Assembly: GCA_020746835.1 (NCBI GenBank)
Contig: JAGPNK010000010.1
Location: forward strand, 1,726,181-1,790,180
Origin: Stachybotrys elegans
Lineage: Eukaryota > Ascomycota > Sordariomycetes > Hypocreales > Stachybotryaceae
Length of the DNA: 64,000 bases
Direction of reading: 5' to 3'
Shown here piece by piece: positions 47,408 through 58,808 of this stretch. How positions within the stretch are numbered: the stretch's first letter is position 1; every line of letters begins with the position of its first letter. Below the pieces are notes generated by a model that was not told where the DNA came from, ran no database searches, and was given only the letters and a program-made list of their open reading frames with translations. A program made the translations under genes and the position numbers.

Positions 47408-50387
47408 GGGCCCAAGATTGAAGATTTGCGGGTGGACGGACGGACGATCAGGGTCTTAGATGACAGCATGTTTGTTTTATTTTTATTTTTATTTTTATTT
47501 TTATCTGCAATTTCATTCCTTCTTAATTTATATGATTTCGGGGTGGTTGCAACCTAAGTAGCAATTGTTCCATGCATTTTGTTCTACCAAACGAGGATGG
47601 GTGACGGTGATGGATGGCCACGAGATGCATTCCTGCATAACCACACAGGGCAATGGATGGATGAGTGTGGTTGCAACCCGCGGGTGGGTGTGGTGGGCGT
47701 CGTGGGCGTCGAGGGATCTAGAACGAGGACCACCATGACCGTTGAGAGGCGGGCCAAGGCTCTTGGGTGGTAAGCTGAAACCCGAGGTTCTGGACAAGTC
47801 AATACTCGTAGTAAGCACATGCTGATAAGGAAGAGATCGGGGAAATTTGGGAAATTTCATGTGGGCTGAGGACGGGGATGCGTTATCTCCAAGGGGACGT
47901 GCAGGATGGAGGATGGAGAAGGTAATTAGCGGGTGGCACGGAGAGATAACGGCGCTGGCCGAAGATATGGGGAACACTTCGATGCATCCAAGAAAAAGGC
48001 AAGGGTGGGACCGAGGCAGGCAGGGATGAGTATGCATGCATGATATGGTTGTGGGTTGGCCGTCAGCTTCATCTTGCCTACGGACGCTGCTGGGACGGTG
48101 CACGATGAGTGGCATCTAGTTGTATGTGTAGAGTGTACATAGACCGTGTGGAGCCGGTGGGAATGAGGCATGGTCAGCGAGGGGCTACGATGACACCAAG
48201 GGTGATATCGTCAGTGTCACGATGGGATGGAATGGATGAGTAGAGGTGCTTGGTTGGCATTGGGTTGAATCTTGGGGAGAGCTAAGGTGGCTTGGTGTGC
48301 CGGTGCTAGACGGCAGACTACCCTTTGAATGGCAAAAGATCCGGACATATTTCAGAGTTGAGAAAGGGTGGCTTGGCCGGGGGGTCTAAGCAAAGTGGTC
48401 GCGTGCCCTACTGTGTATGGCGCTGAGGCGGATGTGGGGGGCTTCTGGAACGATTCGCCGGGCTGTCGCACATACATACTTGTATGTATGTTTGTATGTA
48501 CGGATGAGAGGGGAGTTTGCTGGATTGAGTTTGGGAACAGGGCCGAATCAATGTCTTGTGTTGACGCTGTGGTGAGGTGATCTGCATGCCACGGTGAGGG
48601 GGAATCCCGGACTGGCAGAGGACTATGTAGGGTTTCTCGGTAGGACGGAAGCCGACTCTGCCGTCAGGTTTGCCTCTGTGCTACTGGATGGTGGTCTGGT
48701 CGGGTCGGGGGACTTTTGGTTTAGCCCTCGGTCTCGGTAACGGATTGGGCCGCGTCTAACAGACCAAGGTTGGATAGGGACAAACGAAGGATACGATAAT
48801 ATTGATTGTTGGTTACGATCTAAACGTGCGGGTTGATACTCTTTCCCGAAGGAGGATGGATCAAAAGTGGTGGAATTATCATCGGACGTTTCGACGATGC
48901 GGACGGAGAGGGAGGGAGAGTCCTGTAAAGGTGGTCTTGACGGTGGTGGCGCACAGGCCAGGACACGATCTTTTGTCCGACCCAATGCGCTAGCAAGATA
49001 AGGTGCGATAGGGCATGGAGTGGCTTTGTTGGACTTTGTGGCAATATTGGGAGGAGAGATAGGAGGGCGCCGTGTTGCGCAGAATCGCCGAATCACACGG
49101 GGAAATATAGCAGCCTCCCCTTGTACATATGTATTTACTAGCAGCCTGGAACCTTTTACGGTGGCCGTTGCTCCTTAGGAGTACATAAGTGCAGTATTGG
49201 AAGGACGTGGTTATATCTGGTAGCAGGTACATGCTAGTTTGGGGAGGCTAAGGCTTGGGAAGGAAGGAGGCAAGGGTGCTGGGCGGCGGGATCAGCAGTG
49301 GGTTGGTTGCCAGATCTTGGCGGCAAGCCACACTGCTCCTGCCTGTGGCAAGTCCCGGCCACAGCAGCACTGTCCTATCCTGTCCTGTCCTGTTGGAGCA
49401 AACTTTGGGACCTTTGCTCTCGGCCCTGTCGACCTTGATTCTGCGTCAGCAATATTCATTCTGCCCAGGTCAGCATCGCTACTTGCACGCGCTTGCAGAT
49501 CCGCCTCAGCTCAGCTCAGCCCAGCCCGGTTCCAGCATCATCGCCGACATCCTGCGATAAGCCGCCCACCAATTGGGTGCGTCCCCGAGCTTGTCCTCCT
49601 CCTCCTCTTCCTCCGCCAGCGAACCAACTCAAGCACAGAGACCTTGTCCTGCCGTGCCGTTGCTTTGCTGACGCTCCCTCCCTGGCCAGAATAATTTATC
49701 GAATCGCGAGCCCCGAACCAATCCCACCCTTGCCGCCTCGGCTTGGCCCCCCTCATCTTCCTCCTCCTCCACCCCTCGCGCACGCCGCTATCTATCGCAG
49801 CAACACCTCGAGGGCGCGACGACTAGCGATTTGGTCCTTGGGATCATTTCTTGGCCCTTGCCAGTCCAAACCCTGCACCTCTACTATCCGTCCCCACCCT
49901 CCTTTCCGACCCGTGGAGACCCCGATCCTTTCTGGCAGCTCGACTGTCGCACGGTTTGCGCCGCCGTCGCACCCGCACAACCAGCACAAACCCGTGCTGG
50001 GGTGGGAATTTTTGTGGCCATATTTTTTTTTCTGGGACCCGATGCGCCCGGTGTCGAGAGAAGGACCGACAAAGGTACAAAAACCACACGGGTCGCTCGC
50101 ACACCCGTCTTTTGGGGGTTTTTTCTTCCTTCCACCCCTCGCCTCACGTTGCCTGTCGCGGTATCTCGTGCTGTCTCCCTTTCGAGGATTGGCCCTGGCT
50201 GGTTGTGTCGCTGTGTGATTTGTTTCCTTTACTTGTGAGTTGGTCCAACATCTACATCTACATCTATGGCTCAGCGCGTCTAAGTCAACAACGACGACGA
50301 ATGGTGGCGCCACTCCCGTCGCAAAACATTGGGCTAATTCAGGCAACCAGAAGAGAAGCTTAAAGGGCAACGCCTAAAGCCTTTACA
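47408..50387. other. 3 kb intergene downstream of VPS13 and upstream of the nucleoside transporter
   Basis: A TTTTTA microsatellite (47475-47504) follows the VPS13 stop. A 9-bp inverted repeat CATACATAC-TT-GTATGTATG lies at 48471-48490, with further GTAT repeats. From about 49,450 to 50,380 the plus strand is pyrimidine-rich and is probably the promoter and long 5' leader of the transporter. Short frames on both strands lack recognisable domains; none called. Confidence 0.55.
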
Positions 50388-52388
50388 ATGGCGGACACCA
50401 CAAACACCACCACTACCACCACCACCACCACCAACAACGTGGTGTCGAGCACTTCGACCCCCGTCCCCGAGGTTGGCGCTCCTCATGTTCACCAGAACGA
50501 GAAGATTGTCGAGCAGCCCCTGGCCACCGACAACGATGCCACCTCGCGCGTGACCCCTCCCGAGTACAGCGACAACGACAAGAAGGGCGGCCTCGTCCGC
50601 TCCTCTGCTGACGCTGAGGAGGCTCGTCCCGAAGATGTCGAGACCGCCCCGCCCAGCCCTTGGAAGCGTCGCCTCGGTCCTGTCTACACCTACCGACGCC
50701 CCCTCATCCACGCCTTTGTGGCCGCCCTCTTCACCGGCTGGTGGATCGCCTCGCTCGTTGTCCACCACCATGACCGCAACTGGACCGTTCCCTTCCTCCT
50801 GTGGCTCGGCATCATGCTCCGTCTCATCACCTACTACGTGCCCGCCCGCTACGTCGCCCAGGGCATCCGCTTCGTCTGGAAGCACACGGCCGTCCTCGTC
50901 GTCAACGCCATCCCCCAGAAGTTCCGCCTCGCCTGCGGTGCCCTCGGCGCCATTGCCACCGTCCTGGTCGGCACCTTTGCCAGCGACGAGATGGATAGCA
51001 ACACCAACGAGAACCGCGCCGTCAGCCTGTTTGGTCTCGTCGTCATCCTCTTTGCCTTCTGGGCCACCAGTGCCAACCGCAGCCGCATCAACTGGCAGAC
51101 CGTCATTGTCGGCATGCTCGCCCAGTACATCATTGGTCTCTTTGTCCTGCGAACCGATGCCGGTTACGACATCTTCCGCTGGATCGCCGACCGTGCTGGT
51201 AACCTGCTCGGCTATGCCCGTGACGGTTCTGCCTTCCTCGTTGGCCCGGACACGGCCAACACCCTCAACTTCTTCTGGTCCGTCATCCCCGCCATCGTCT
51301 TCTTCATCTCCATCTGCCAGGTCCTGTTCCACATTGGCTTCCTCCAGTGGTTTGTCGGCAAGTTCGCCACCTTCGTGTACTGGGCTCTCGGTGTCTCGGG
51401 TGCCGAGGCTGTCGTCGCTGCTGCTACTCCCTTCATCGGCCAGGGAGAGTCTGCCATGCTGGTCCGTCCTTTCGTCCCCTACATGACCAAGGCCGAGATC
51501 CACCAGATCATGACCTGCGGCTTCGCCACCATCTCTGGTTCCGTCCTTGTCGGCTACATCGGCTTGGGTCTGCCCCCTGCGATTCTCGTCTCGTCCTGCA
51601 TCATGTCCATCCCCGCCTCGCTCGCCATTTCCAAGCTGCGATATCCCGAGACTGAGGAGACCCTGACTGCCGGTCGCGTCGTCATCCCCGATGATGATGA
51701 GCACAAGGCCGAGAACGCCCTGCACGCCTTCGCCAACGGTGCTTGGCTCGGTATCAAGATTGCAGGTACCATCATCGCCTCTCTGCTCTGCATCATCGCC
51801 CTCGTTGCCCTCCTCAACGGTCTCATGAGCTGGTGGGGTCGCTACATCAACATCAACGACCCCCACCCCCTCACTCTGCAGCTCATCTTGGGCTACGTCT
51901 TCTACCCCGTCTCCTTCCTCCTCGGTATCCGCCGCGAGGACAACGAGCTCCTTCTTGTCGGCCGCGTCATCGCCGAGAAGATCATCACCGTACGTTTCCC
52001 ACCCCTGCTTATGTACAACATGGCCCGCTAACACGACGTGCAGAACGAGTATAATGCCTTCACCATGCTGGCGGGTCAAGTCGCGACCGCGGCGACTGCT
52101 GAGCCAGCCGAGGTGGCCCGCATCGCCGCTCAAAACGCCGCCTACATTGCTCTGGATCCCCGCACCCAGCTCATCGCCGCCTATGCCATCTGTGGTTTCG
52201 GTAACATTGGATCGCTCGGTATCCAGATTGGTATCCTCGGTCAGCTCGCTCCTGGTCGTGGAGGTGACGTATCCCGCCTGGCCTTCTCTGCCCTCATCTC
52301 TGGTGTCTTTTCGACCCTGAGCTCGGCCGCCGTCGCTGGTCTCGTTGTCACCACCCAGCGTGCCGAGTTCCCTGGCGTAACTGCATAG
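50388..52388 (+). CDS. Concentrative nucleoside transporter (CNT/NupC family)
   Basis: Exons 50388-51989 and 52044-52388, 54 nt intron (GTACGT..GTGCAG); 648 residues. The N-terminal 110 residues are cytoplasmic and polar, beginning with a poly-Thr tract from ACC/ACT repeats. The membrane core follows with about ten helices. Hallmarks are GVSGAEAVVAAATPFIGQGE leading into SAMLVRPF, MTKAEIHQIMTCGFATISGS (CNT consensus G-Q-x-E..MT..E.H..MT.GFA.I.GS), the NEYNAF motif at the exon junction (usually NEFVAY), and CGFGNIGSLGIQIGILGQLA near the C-terminus. CNT proteins are homotrimeric sodium- or proton-coupled importers of nucleosides at the plasma membrane. The fungal enzyme is probably proton coupled (inference). 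The reverse strand is also open over much of the gene because of codon bias; that frame is a shadow. Confidence 0.93.
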
Positions 52389-52804
52389 GCGGCCAAAGGT
52401 GATGGCAAACCGTGTGCGTAGTAGTGAGATACCCTGTTTCTGTACAAACCATCAATAATAGGCGTCATGCGCCGTGTACTCGATCTCGATTGTTCATTTC
52501 ATATACTGAGTGATTGGTGACCATGAAAGAAGTAAAGGGCCTGCTCCTTTTTGAAAACCACGTTAGACATGGTTGCGTGAGTCACTCGTGTTAGCGTGCG
52601 GCTGAAGCCTCGTTAATAATAATGTGACTTGCATTCGGGATCGGGTAGCCACCTTCATCTGATTCCACACAATCCACACTGCGACTACCGACAACCCGAC
52701 AGGGCTTGCGAGAGACTGAAACGGTCTTAACCCCGCCACGTGCTACGTCTTCTGGAATCCGGGGTAAATCTCGTCAAATAACCCCTCATCATCACGTCAC
52801 GACC
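52389..52804. other. Short intergene, 416 bases
   Basis: Transporter 3' UTR followed by the HRI1 promoter, both plus strand. A GCCACGTGCTACG segment at about 52,734 contains an E-box CACGTG some 65 bases before the HRI1 ATG. No gene seen. Confidence 0.6.
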
Positions 52805-53519
52805 ATGGCCGGCCATATTTCATTCCGGGAGTCTATCCGCTGGTTGCCCGACGAGCCGAGCGAGCCAACGTCGACGATTGTGCTCACGTCTCCGCAGCGG
52901 CGGTTCGTGGATCTACGCGTATTGAAGGGGTATAAGGAAGGCAGCGCAGGTAAGTCTCCCTCGCTGGAGCTGGACCTAGGCTGAATACGAGTCATGTGCA
53001 GCGGCGACCCTGGAAGAACTGGACTGGGGTATCGCGGGGACATCGTCGTCGTCTGTATTGGAGGACGGTACGCGTCATGGGAGGTGGGAGCACTGGGTCG
53101 ACTCGCGCTTCGCGGATGCCGAGGCGGCGACGGACGAGGGCGACGAGTTCCCCGCGGGCGAGAACCTGACGCTCGAGAAGTGGCACATGGTGAACCCTGC
53201 TACAGGGAAGGACACGGAGTACGAAGAGCTATGGAGGAGCATTGAGCCGGAGCGTGGGTGCGTCGTGATGCAGGTCGAGGGGGAAGAGGGTGTGCGAGGG
53301 AGGGTGCTGCTGCTGGGGAGGTACTGTCAGGGGATTCTGAGGGTCGGAGAGCGCGTCGGCGTGCAGCGGTGGGTGCGAAGCGATGCCGGTCAGTGGGAGA
53401 GGACGGTGTGGATGGGCGGGATGGAGATGCCGTGCGAGACGGTGGTCAAGGGGGAGTGGAAGGAGGGCGATACTGTTGAGGTGGAGGGGAGGAAGTGGAC
53501 GGTTGTCGAGGTTGCATAG
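52805..53519 (+). CDS. HRI1: HRI1-family protein
   Basis: Exons 52805-52949 and 53002-53519, 52 nt intron (GTAAGT..GTGCAG); 220 residues; start ACC ATG GCC. The protein reads ISFRESIRWLPDEPSEPTST, RRFVDLRVLKG, ELDWGIAGTSS, then HWVDSRFADA and a second beta-rich half (GCVVMQVEGEEGVRGRVLLL, GDTVEVEGRKWTVVEVA). This fits the two-barrel HRI1 family: yeast Hri1 is a small non-essential protein found as an interactor of the casein kinase Hrr25, with no known enzymatic activity. Length (220 against 244 in yeast) is normal. The second half is rich in charged and Gly residues. Family assignment is from remembered signature, so moderately sure. Confidence 0.72.
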
Positions 53520-54194
53520 TTCTTTTCTAATAACCTACCCATCATGATGGTCTATCTTCCCACTGCGGCTACACTCTTCAACTCGCTCGCCGTTCCGAGG
53601 ATGGCCTGCTGCTCCTCCGGATCAAGGATGATGCCAAAATACTCCTCGAGGGCGGCGACTCGCTCCGCCTCGGATCTGAGCACGGCGCACGCCGCTGCTG
53701 TCACGACGCTTGACCTCGTCGAAACGTGCAGCGTAAGCATACCCCGCGGGACAGTGGTCGTCGCCGGGACAGGCGCGCGCGGCCATGACGGTCTGCGTGA
53801 AGAAGCTCGAGGTCGTGGTGGACAGATTCATGACGAGGACGTCGGCAGGGAAGATTTCCATCTCGGTGAGTTGCGATGGTGATGATGATGGGGAGATGGA
53901 TGGGTTGAGGTTGGGCAAAGACAGAGAAAGATGTGACGCACCAGCTTGGGACGATATAGCTTATGAAACAGGATTCGGAGGTGAGATGTTAGAAAATGGC
54001 TTGTCATGGACTATTTGCGAGGCTCATCCAGAGCATCACGAGAATCATCTCGTCTCCGTGTCTGTGCGGTATATTTCATTACGGCCGAACATGACTCAGA
54101 ATGTGGACCATCCATTCTCCAACTGGGTATTTATACTAGGAAACCCACCAGTTCTGACCACCACCACCATCACTCCTCGCATACCACCACCACC
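53520..54194. other. Intergene with a possible small minus-strand gene and the aminotransferase promoter
   Basis: About 675 bases. 53552-53861 may code for a small protein (separate entry). The rest, 53862-54194, is AT-richer and probably the promoter of the aminotransferase. It ends in CACCAC repeats just before the ATG. Confidence 0.5.
53552..53861 (-). CDS. Possible small two-exon protein of about 80 residues
   Basis: Tentative. Exon 1 53861-53743 (MEIFPADVLVMNLSTTTSSF, then FTQTVMAARACPGDDHCP); 67 nt intron 53742-53676 (GTATGC..GCTCAG); exon 2 53675-53552 (SEAERVAALEEYFGIILDPE, then EQQAILGTASELKSVAAVGR). The second part has clear coding composition and would form a helix. The join is in frame with GT..AG ends, but the branch point is weak. 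No family recognised. It lies antisense between two plus-strand genes. Confidence 0.3.
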
Positions 54195-55655
54195 ATGCCT
54201 GACCACGATCCCCGGCTCATGCACCGCTCCCTCCTCGACCGGCCCCTCGAGGTGTCCTCGGCGTCCGGGTCCTACCTGACGCTGGCCTCGGGCCGCCGCA
54301 TCCTCGACGGGTGCGCGGGAGCCGCCGTCGCTGCCATTGGCCACGGGAACGCCGAGGTTCAGGCCGCCGTCGTCGCCCAAATGTCGCGCGTCTCCTACGT
54401 CCACACCATGGCCTACACCACCGACAGCGCCGAGCGCCTCGCTGACGCCCTGCTCCGGGATCGGCCCCACGGCCTGTCCAAGGCCTACCTCGTCGGCTCC
54501 GGCAGCGAGGCCATGGATTCAGCCCTCAAACTCGCGCGCCAGTTCCATGTCGAGAACGGCCAGCCAGAGCGCAAGCACTTTGTCGCTAGGCAGCAGGCCT
54601 ACCACGGCAACACCATTGGCGCCATGAGCGTCAGCAGCAACTTGGCTCGCAAGGTCCCTTACAACGGCGCGCTTCTGCTGGACAATGTGAGTTTTGTCGA
54701 CGCCGCCTACGGGTATCGTGGGCAGTGGGAGGGGGAAACGGAGGATGAGTACGCCGCCCGGCTCGTCGCGCAGCTGCAGGACGAGTTCCGCAGGGTCGGG
54801 CCTGATACCGTGGCCGCCTTTATAGCAGAGACGGTGGGCGGCGCGACGGCCGGCTGCATCACGCCTCCCCGAGGCTACCTGGAGGGTGTGCGTCGAGTGT
54901 GCGATGAGCATGGCGTCCTGCTCATCCTCGACGAGATCATGTGCGGAAGTGGGCGGACGGGCACCTACTTCGCCTTTGAGCAAGACGGCGACGTGCGGCC
55001 CGATCTTGTGACGCTCGGCAAGGGCCTCGGCGGTGGTTACGCACCCATCGCCGGCGTGCTCGCTCACCAGAGGGTTGTCGAGACGCTGCGGAAGGGCACG
55101 GCCAGCTTCAACCACGGCCACACGTACCAGGCCCATCCCGTAAGTTGTGCGGCCGCGCTGGCGGTGCTCCAGATTATCGAGCGTGAGGGGCTCGTGGCCG
55201 AGTGTGCGAGAAAGGGAGCCTGGCTAGAGAGTGAGCTGAGGCGCGTGTTTGGCTCAGAGAAGCATGTTGGAGACATCAGAGGCCGTGGGCTATTCTGGGG
55301 CGTCGAGTTTGTGGCAGATCGTGCCTCCAAGGAGCCATTTCCCCTGGAGAAGCTGTTTGGCATCAGGGTTCAAGAAAGGGCCTTGGAGCTGGGTCTTGCC
55401 GTGTACCCGGGGCGAGGTACTGCAGATGGAGTCAAGGGTGATCATGTCCTGGTGTCGCCGCCGCTGAACATCTCAGATGAGGACCTACAGACCGTGGTGA
55501 CGGTGCTGAAGCAGGCCTATGATCAGGCGGTGAAAGGACTGTCTTGGGTGGACGGTAAATGTCCCGAAAAACAATATTGGTGGCATGAGCCGTGTGGTAC
55601 GCTGAATGGTGGGCTGTATGGTTCACACCATGCTAGGCCTCAACGAAAGCACTGA
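54195..55655 (+). CDS. Class III PLP-dependent aminotransferase
   Basis: Intronless, 486 residues. Start chosen at MPDHDPRLMHRSLLDRP (ATG 54195 after ACCACC repeats); the frame is open further upstream, but that part is unlike protein. PLP-fold landmarks: GCAGAAVAAIGHG (about 39-51), GSGSEA phosphate-binding loop (101-106), AYHGNT (135-140), DEIMCGSGRTG with cofactor Asp246, and LGKGLGGGYAPI with Schiff-base Lys276. Then RGRGLFWGVEF and a C-terminal NISDEDLQTVVTVL. This is the subgroup I class III family (omega-amino acid, GABA, diaminopelargonic or taurine-type transaminases). Fungal members of this type are widespread and often of unknown substrate. The stop codon is 11 bases from that of the convergent phospholipase gene, so transcripts must overlap. 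Confidence 0.92.
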   Translation: MPDHDPRLMHRSLLDRPLEVSSASGSYLTLASGRRILDGCAGAAVAAIGHGNAEVQAAVVAQMSRVSYVHTMAYTTDSAERLADALLRDRPHGLSKAYLVGSGSEAMDSALKLARQFHVENGQPERKHFVARQQAYHGNTIGAMSVSSNLARKVPYNGALLLDNVSFVDAAYGYRGQWEGETEDEYAARLVAQLQDEFRRVGPDTVAAFIAETVGGATAGCITPPRGYLEGVRRVCDEHGVLLILDEIMCGSGRTGTYFAFEQDGDVRPDLVTLGKGLGGGYAPIAGVLAHQRVVETLRKGTASFNHGHTYQAHPVSCAAALAVLQIIEREGLVAECARKGAWLESELRRVFGSEKHVGDIRGRGLFWGVEFVADRASKEPFPLEKLFGIRVQERALELGLAVYPGRGTADGVKGDHVLVSPPLNISDEDLQTVVTVLKQAYDQAVKGLSWVDGKCPEKQYWWHEPCGTLNGGLYGSHHARPQRKH

Positions 55656-55666
55656 TGTCAACTGCT

Positions 55667-58479
55667 TCAATTGCTCATCTGAGAAAGCTCCAGCCGTCTC
55701 TCGCGTTTGCCGAAATAGACTTTCTTTACGACGTCCCGAATCGTGTCAATAGCGTAGAGGCTGAGATTTGCTTCCGAGGTGGCGAAGATAGCCCTGATTT
55801 GGCACGGTGTCCAGATTAGGTTGTAAGACGTGGAAAACGATGCAGTCTACCTGGTCAGCACTGCAACTCGTCATGTCATGTCAGAACGGGGCTTACCGAA
55901 GGGTTGAAGTCTGGGTTGCTGCCGTTTGGCAGCAGAGGGCAGTAGATCAAGTACAGCTCGTCCCCATTTTCGCGGACACCATGGAATACCTTTACGTAGT
56001 GGTCGAGAAACCGCGCCTCGACGGCATGAGCTGGGGACGACTCATCCTGGAACCGCGGCTGTGGTGATTGGAACAAGGTCGTCTGGTCCTCGAGCTCGAT
56101 GTGGCAGTCGTCGGCAAAATTCTGGATTCGCTTCAGGGCAGATCCCAGCTGCACGTCCGAGGATGCGTCGAAAGCGAGAAGCACGTCGGCTCCGCGCTCA
56201 GGACGAGCGAGGATGTGGTTGGGCAGGTTGTTGGACATGCCGCTGTCCATGAGCCGTACACGACCTTGAGGCTCCCATGGCAGTGTGGATGTGGGTTCTT
56301 TGGGTAGAGATGGTGCTACTGGCCAAGGCGAGAGCTTGTCGTGCTTGTACAGCTCGCGCAGATCCGCCTCAATCAGATCCGTGTCGAAGAGATCTTGGGC
56401 AAGCCCGATACTTGACCCCTGACCAGGTGTGTGTGTGGATTCGCGTTCTGCAATAACGTTTGCTGTGACAACACCATTCTCATGGGAAACGTTCAGCCGC
56501 AATGACGGAATGTGACCTTGACCCTGCATAGATGCCCAGTCCTTTGTGAGCGTGACATGCGGGACACGGGTTCCATCTTCTAGCGAGCTAGTGACAGCCA
56601 GGTCAAGCCAGGAGAGGGAGTAGTGAGGGCGGAGAGCTTTGTGTGCTGCTATTTTCGCGGCCCATATAACAGATAGAAATTCCCTGACAACAATCCTTGC
56701 CTCTCCTGCTGATTTCACACCGGCAAGACATTCCTCCAAATCACGCAGTTCGGAATCGCAGAGTATCCGTCGCGCAAGTTGGTCAAGAAAATCTCTAGAA
56801 ACTTGTTCGCCATCGCCGCGCTGCGCAGCCAGTTGATCCAGGCGGGACGGGTTCAAGGAGCCGATACCAATCCCAAGAAGCTGCTTTTTGGAGCTGCTCC
56901 CCTGGCGTGGCTGGGTGTTGAGGCCGTAGAAGGGGTTAGGGTCGTGGCCTGCACGGATGGGATTTCCCCAGAGCCGCTCCCATCTCTTCATGCTGGCAAA
57001 GTCGTTGATGAGGAGAAGCAAGCGAGACATCATGGTTCCCTTGGGCATGGATGCGAGGAGCGCGGAGATGTAGCCGGTCAAGGGGCCAGCAGGTGCCGCG
57101 GTACACTGGCCAAGAATCAACGCCAGCGACTGCTCGGGAGCCCGGCCGACAGATCTCCCGGCGGCGAATGTACGTCCCCATGACCACGTCGGGATGTAGC
57201 CGTGCACCTCTGGGCTGCCAATCTCCAATGGGGTAATTTCGAACCATTGGAAGAGGCTGGGGTAGTCGGGCTTAGAAGGTCCCCGAGTAGCTGTGGTGGA
57301 GCGGTGTTTTGTCATGACATCGGACAGATGGGTCTGGTGCTGGCTGAGGGCCCTACTCGGAGGCTCTCCTTTACTTATGGATGAATCCGTATGCGGCTTG
57401 ACGCCGGCAGAATCTCTGGGCGCTCTCCGGACGGCGGTCAGTATTGGCATGGGCTCGGCACCTCGGTCCATGCCAGACCGCGACCAGATCTTGGACCACT
57501 GGAAGGTGGCCCGGCTGAGCCTGGCACGGGGCTGTCTAGAAATGAGCTGGTACGTCGTCGTCAGCGTGGCATACAAGTCCATGATGCCTAGACCAATGAT
57601 TCCATTCCTGGCTTTCCTGACAAGAGGCCCAATGAGGAAGTAGACGCCCCTGCTGCTTCGGGCGACAGTGTTGAGTGCATTGACGCTCATGGGATGAGCC
57701 AACTCCCTCGCCATGGCGACATAGTGCTGGGTGAGCCTCGAGACACTGTGATAGGCAATGGTGTAGTAGGCGGCCAGCGTCCAGCAGCTCCCGCTGACGC
57801 CGGCCGTCCAGGCGATGCAGTCCCACAGACCGAGCTTCTTGGAGGCCGAAATGTGGGCTGCGAAGCCGTACATGGCGCGGTAGCCGCCGCCAGAGCCTCC
57901 GAGCGCGATGAGGGGAACATCGCGAGGGTCGACGCGGTGTCCTGGGGGGAGCTGGAGGAAACGGTGAAGCGAGTCGGCGCCCTGGGAGGAGATTCGGTGC
58001 TTGCGCAGCTCAATGAATCTCCTCTCCTCTGTGCACAGCGCCGATGAACGGCGAACGGTAGCGTCCCAATTGATCTCCGGGTAGGCCCGCACGTCTGCAT
58101 CGTCACGGCGGAGCAGCGTTTTGACCTGCGAGAGGTCGACAGCGCGATGGTACCACCTTTGCAGTATGCTTCTGAGGCGCGACTGTTTTGCCCAAGGCGC
58201 CACCAGCTCTGGTGACACTACGAGGCTCTTGGGAGCTGCTGGCTTCGCTGGCGCTCCGGTTTCCGAGGTCTGGGGCAGCTCATGGGTCTCGATTGGCACG
58301 ATGCGCGGTCCGAGACGCGTGTGTACGATGCGGAACTTGCTGAGCTGCAGGGTCTCGCCGACTCGGGGGAGCCGCGAGGAGACGGGCGAGGCCTGGAAGA
58401 GGGTGACGAGGGCGCAGATGCAGTACGTCTTGATGTACAAGTACGCGGGCGACTGGCGAATGGTGGCGAGGATGACCAT
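55667..58479 (-). CDS. cPLA2/lysophospholipase-type (PLA2_B) enzyme
   Basis: Two exons, 58479-55897 and 55846-55667, 50 nt intron (GTAAGC..GGTAG); about 920 residues. The second exon (TASFSTSYNLIWTPCQIRAI) restores a typical family C-terminus, so the longer open frame stopping at 55876 is not the end. An N-terminal hydrophobic segment (about residues 10-31) may anchor the protein to membrane. Catalytic core: oxyanion region GGSGGGYRAM (194-203), nucleophile elbow GVSGS with Ser229, and MDSGMSNNLP with Asp745; Ser-Asp dyads are known for this family. A long insert between about 330 and 520 is Ser/Arg-rich. Family role: removal of acyl chains from phospholipids or lysophospholipids. Compared with secreted fungal phospholipase B it lacks a clear cleavable signal and is longer, so an intracellular or membrane-bound cPLA2-like enzyme is more likely. 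Confidence 0.87.
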
Positions 58480-58808
58480 GGCTACGCGTCATCGATAGAG
58501 GAGAGCGATTGGCCGCCTCACGCCCTCATCTTGCCGGCGGGTTCTGATCAGGGGGAGTGTCTGTAAAGCATCGCCGTTGGTGATTTGATGGAGGTTGTGA
58601 GAGATTAACCAACCAGCGGTGCTCGAGGGCATAATTCTGGGGGTGTGGGGCTTCGAGACAGTGGAAGGTGCCTCCTGTCAAGGGAGGTGCTATCCATACT
58701 TACCCTTTACCATACGACATAAACCACATACATTCTTAATTAAAGAATAATATAACTTGATATGAATTAATTGCAGAATCACAAAACTAAACTTTTATTT
58801 CGGGCATA
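58480..58808. other. Phospholipase promoter side, 329 bases
   Basis: Upstream of the phospholipase ATG. Base composition shifts to AT-rich from about 58,680 on. No gene seen. Confidence 0.6.

Noticed and set aside
47475..48490. TTTTTA and GTAT repeats downstream of VPS13 as telomere-like or mobile-element ends
   Set aside because: They are short simple-sequence repeats with no paired ends or target-site duplications; ordinary microsatellites explain them.
48623..49096. 157-codon minus-strand frame upstream of the nucleoside transporter
   Set aside because: Pro/Ser/Arg-rich with no motif; likely chance in a pyrimidine-biased region.
50334..52133. 599-codon minus-strand frame opposite the nucleoside transporter
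   Set aside because: Asp/Gly/Glu-rich mirror of biased transporter codons. It has no domain signature, whereas the plus-strand protein is a clear CNT.
55876..55896. Phospholipase ending at the in-frame stop at 55876-55878
   Set aside because: A GTAAGC donor at 55896 and an acceptor at 55848-55847 join to an exon encoding the family-typical NLIWTPCQIRAIFATSEANL sequence, so the shorter end is an intron read-through.
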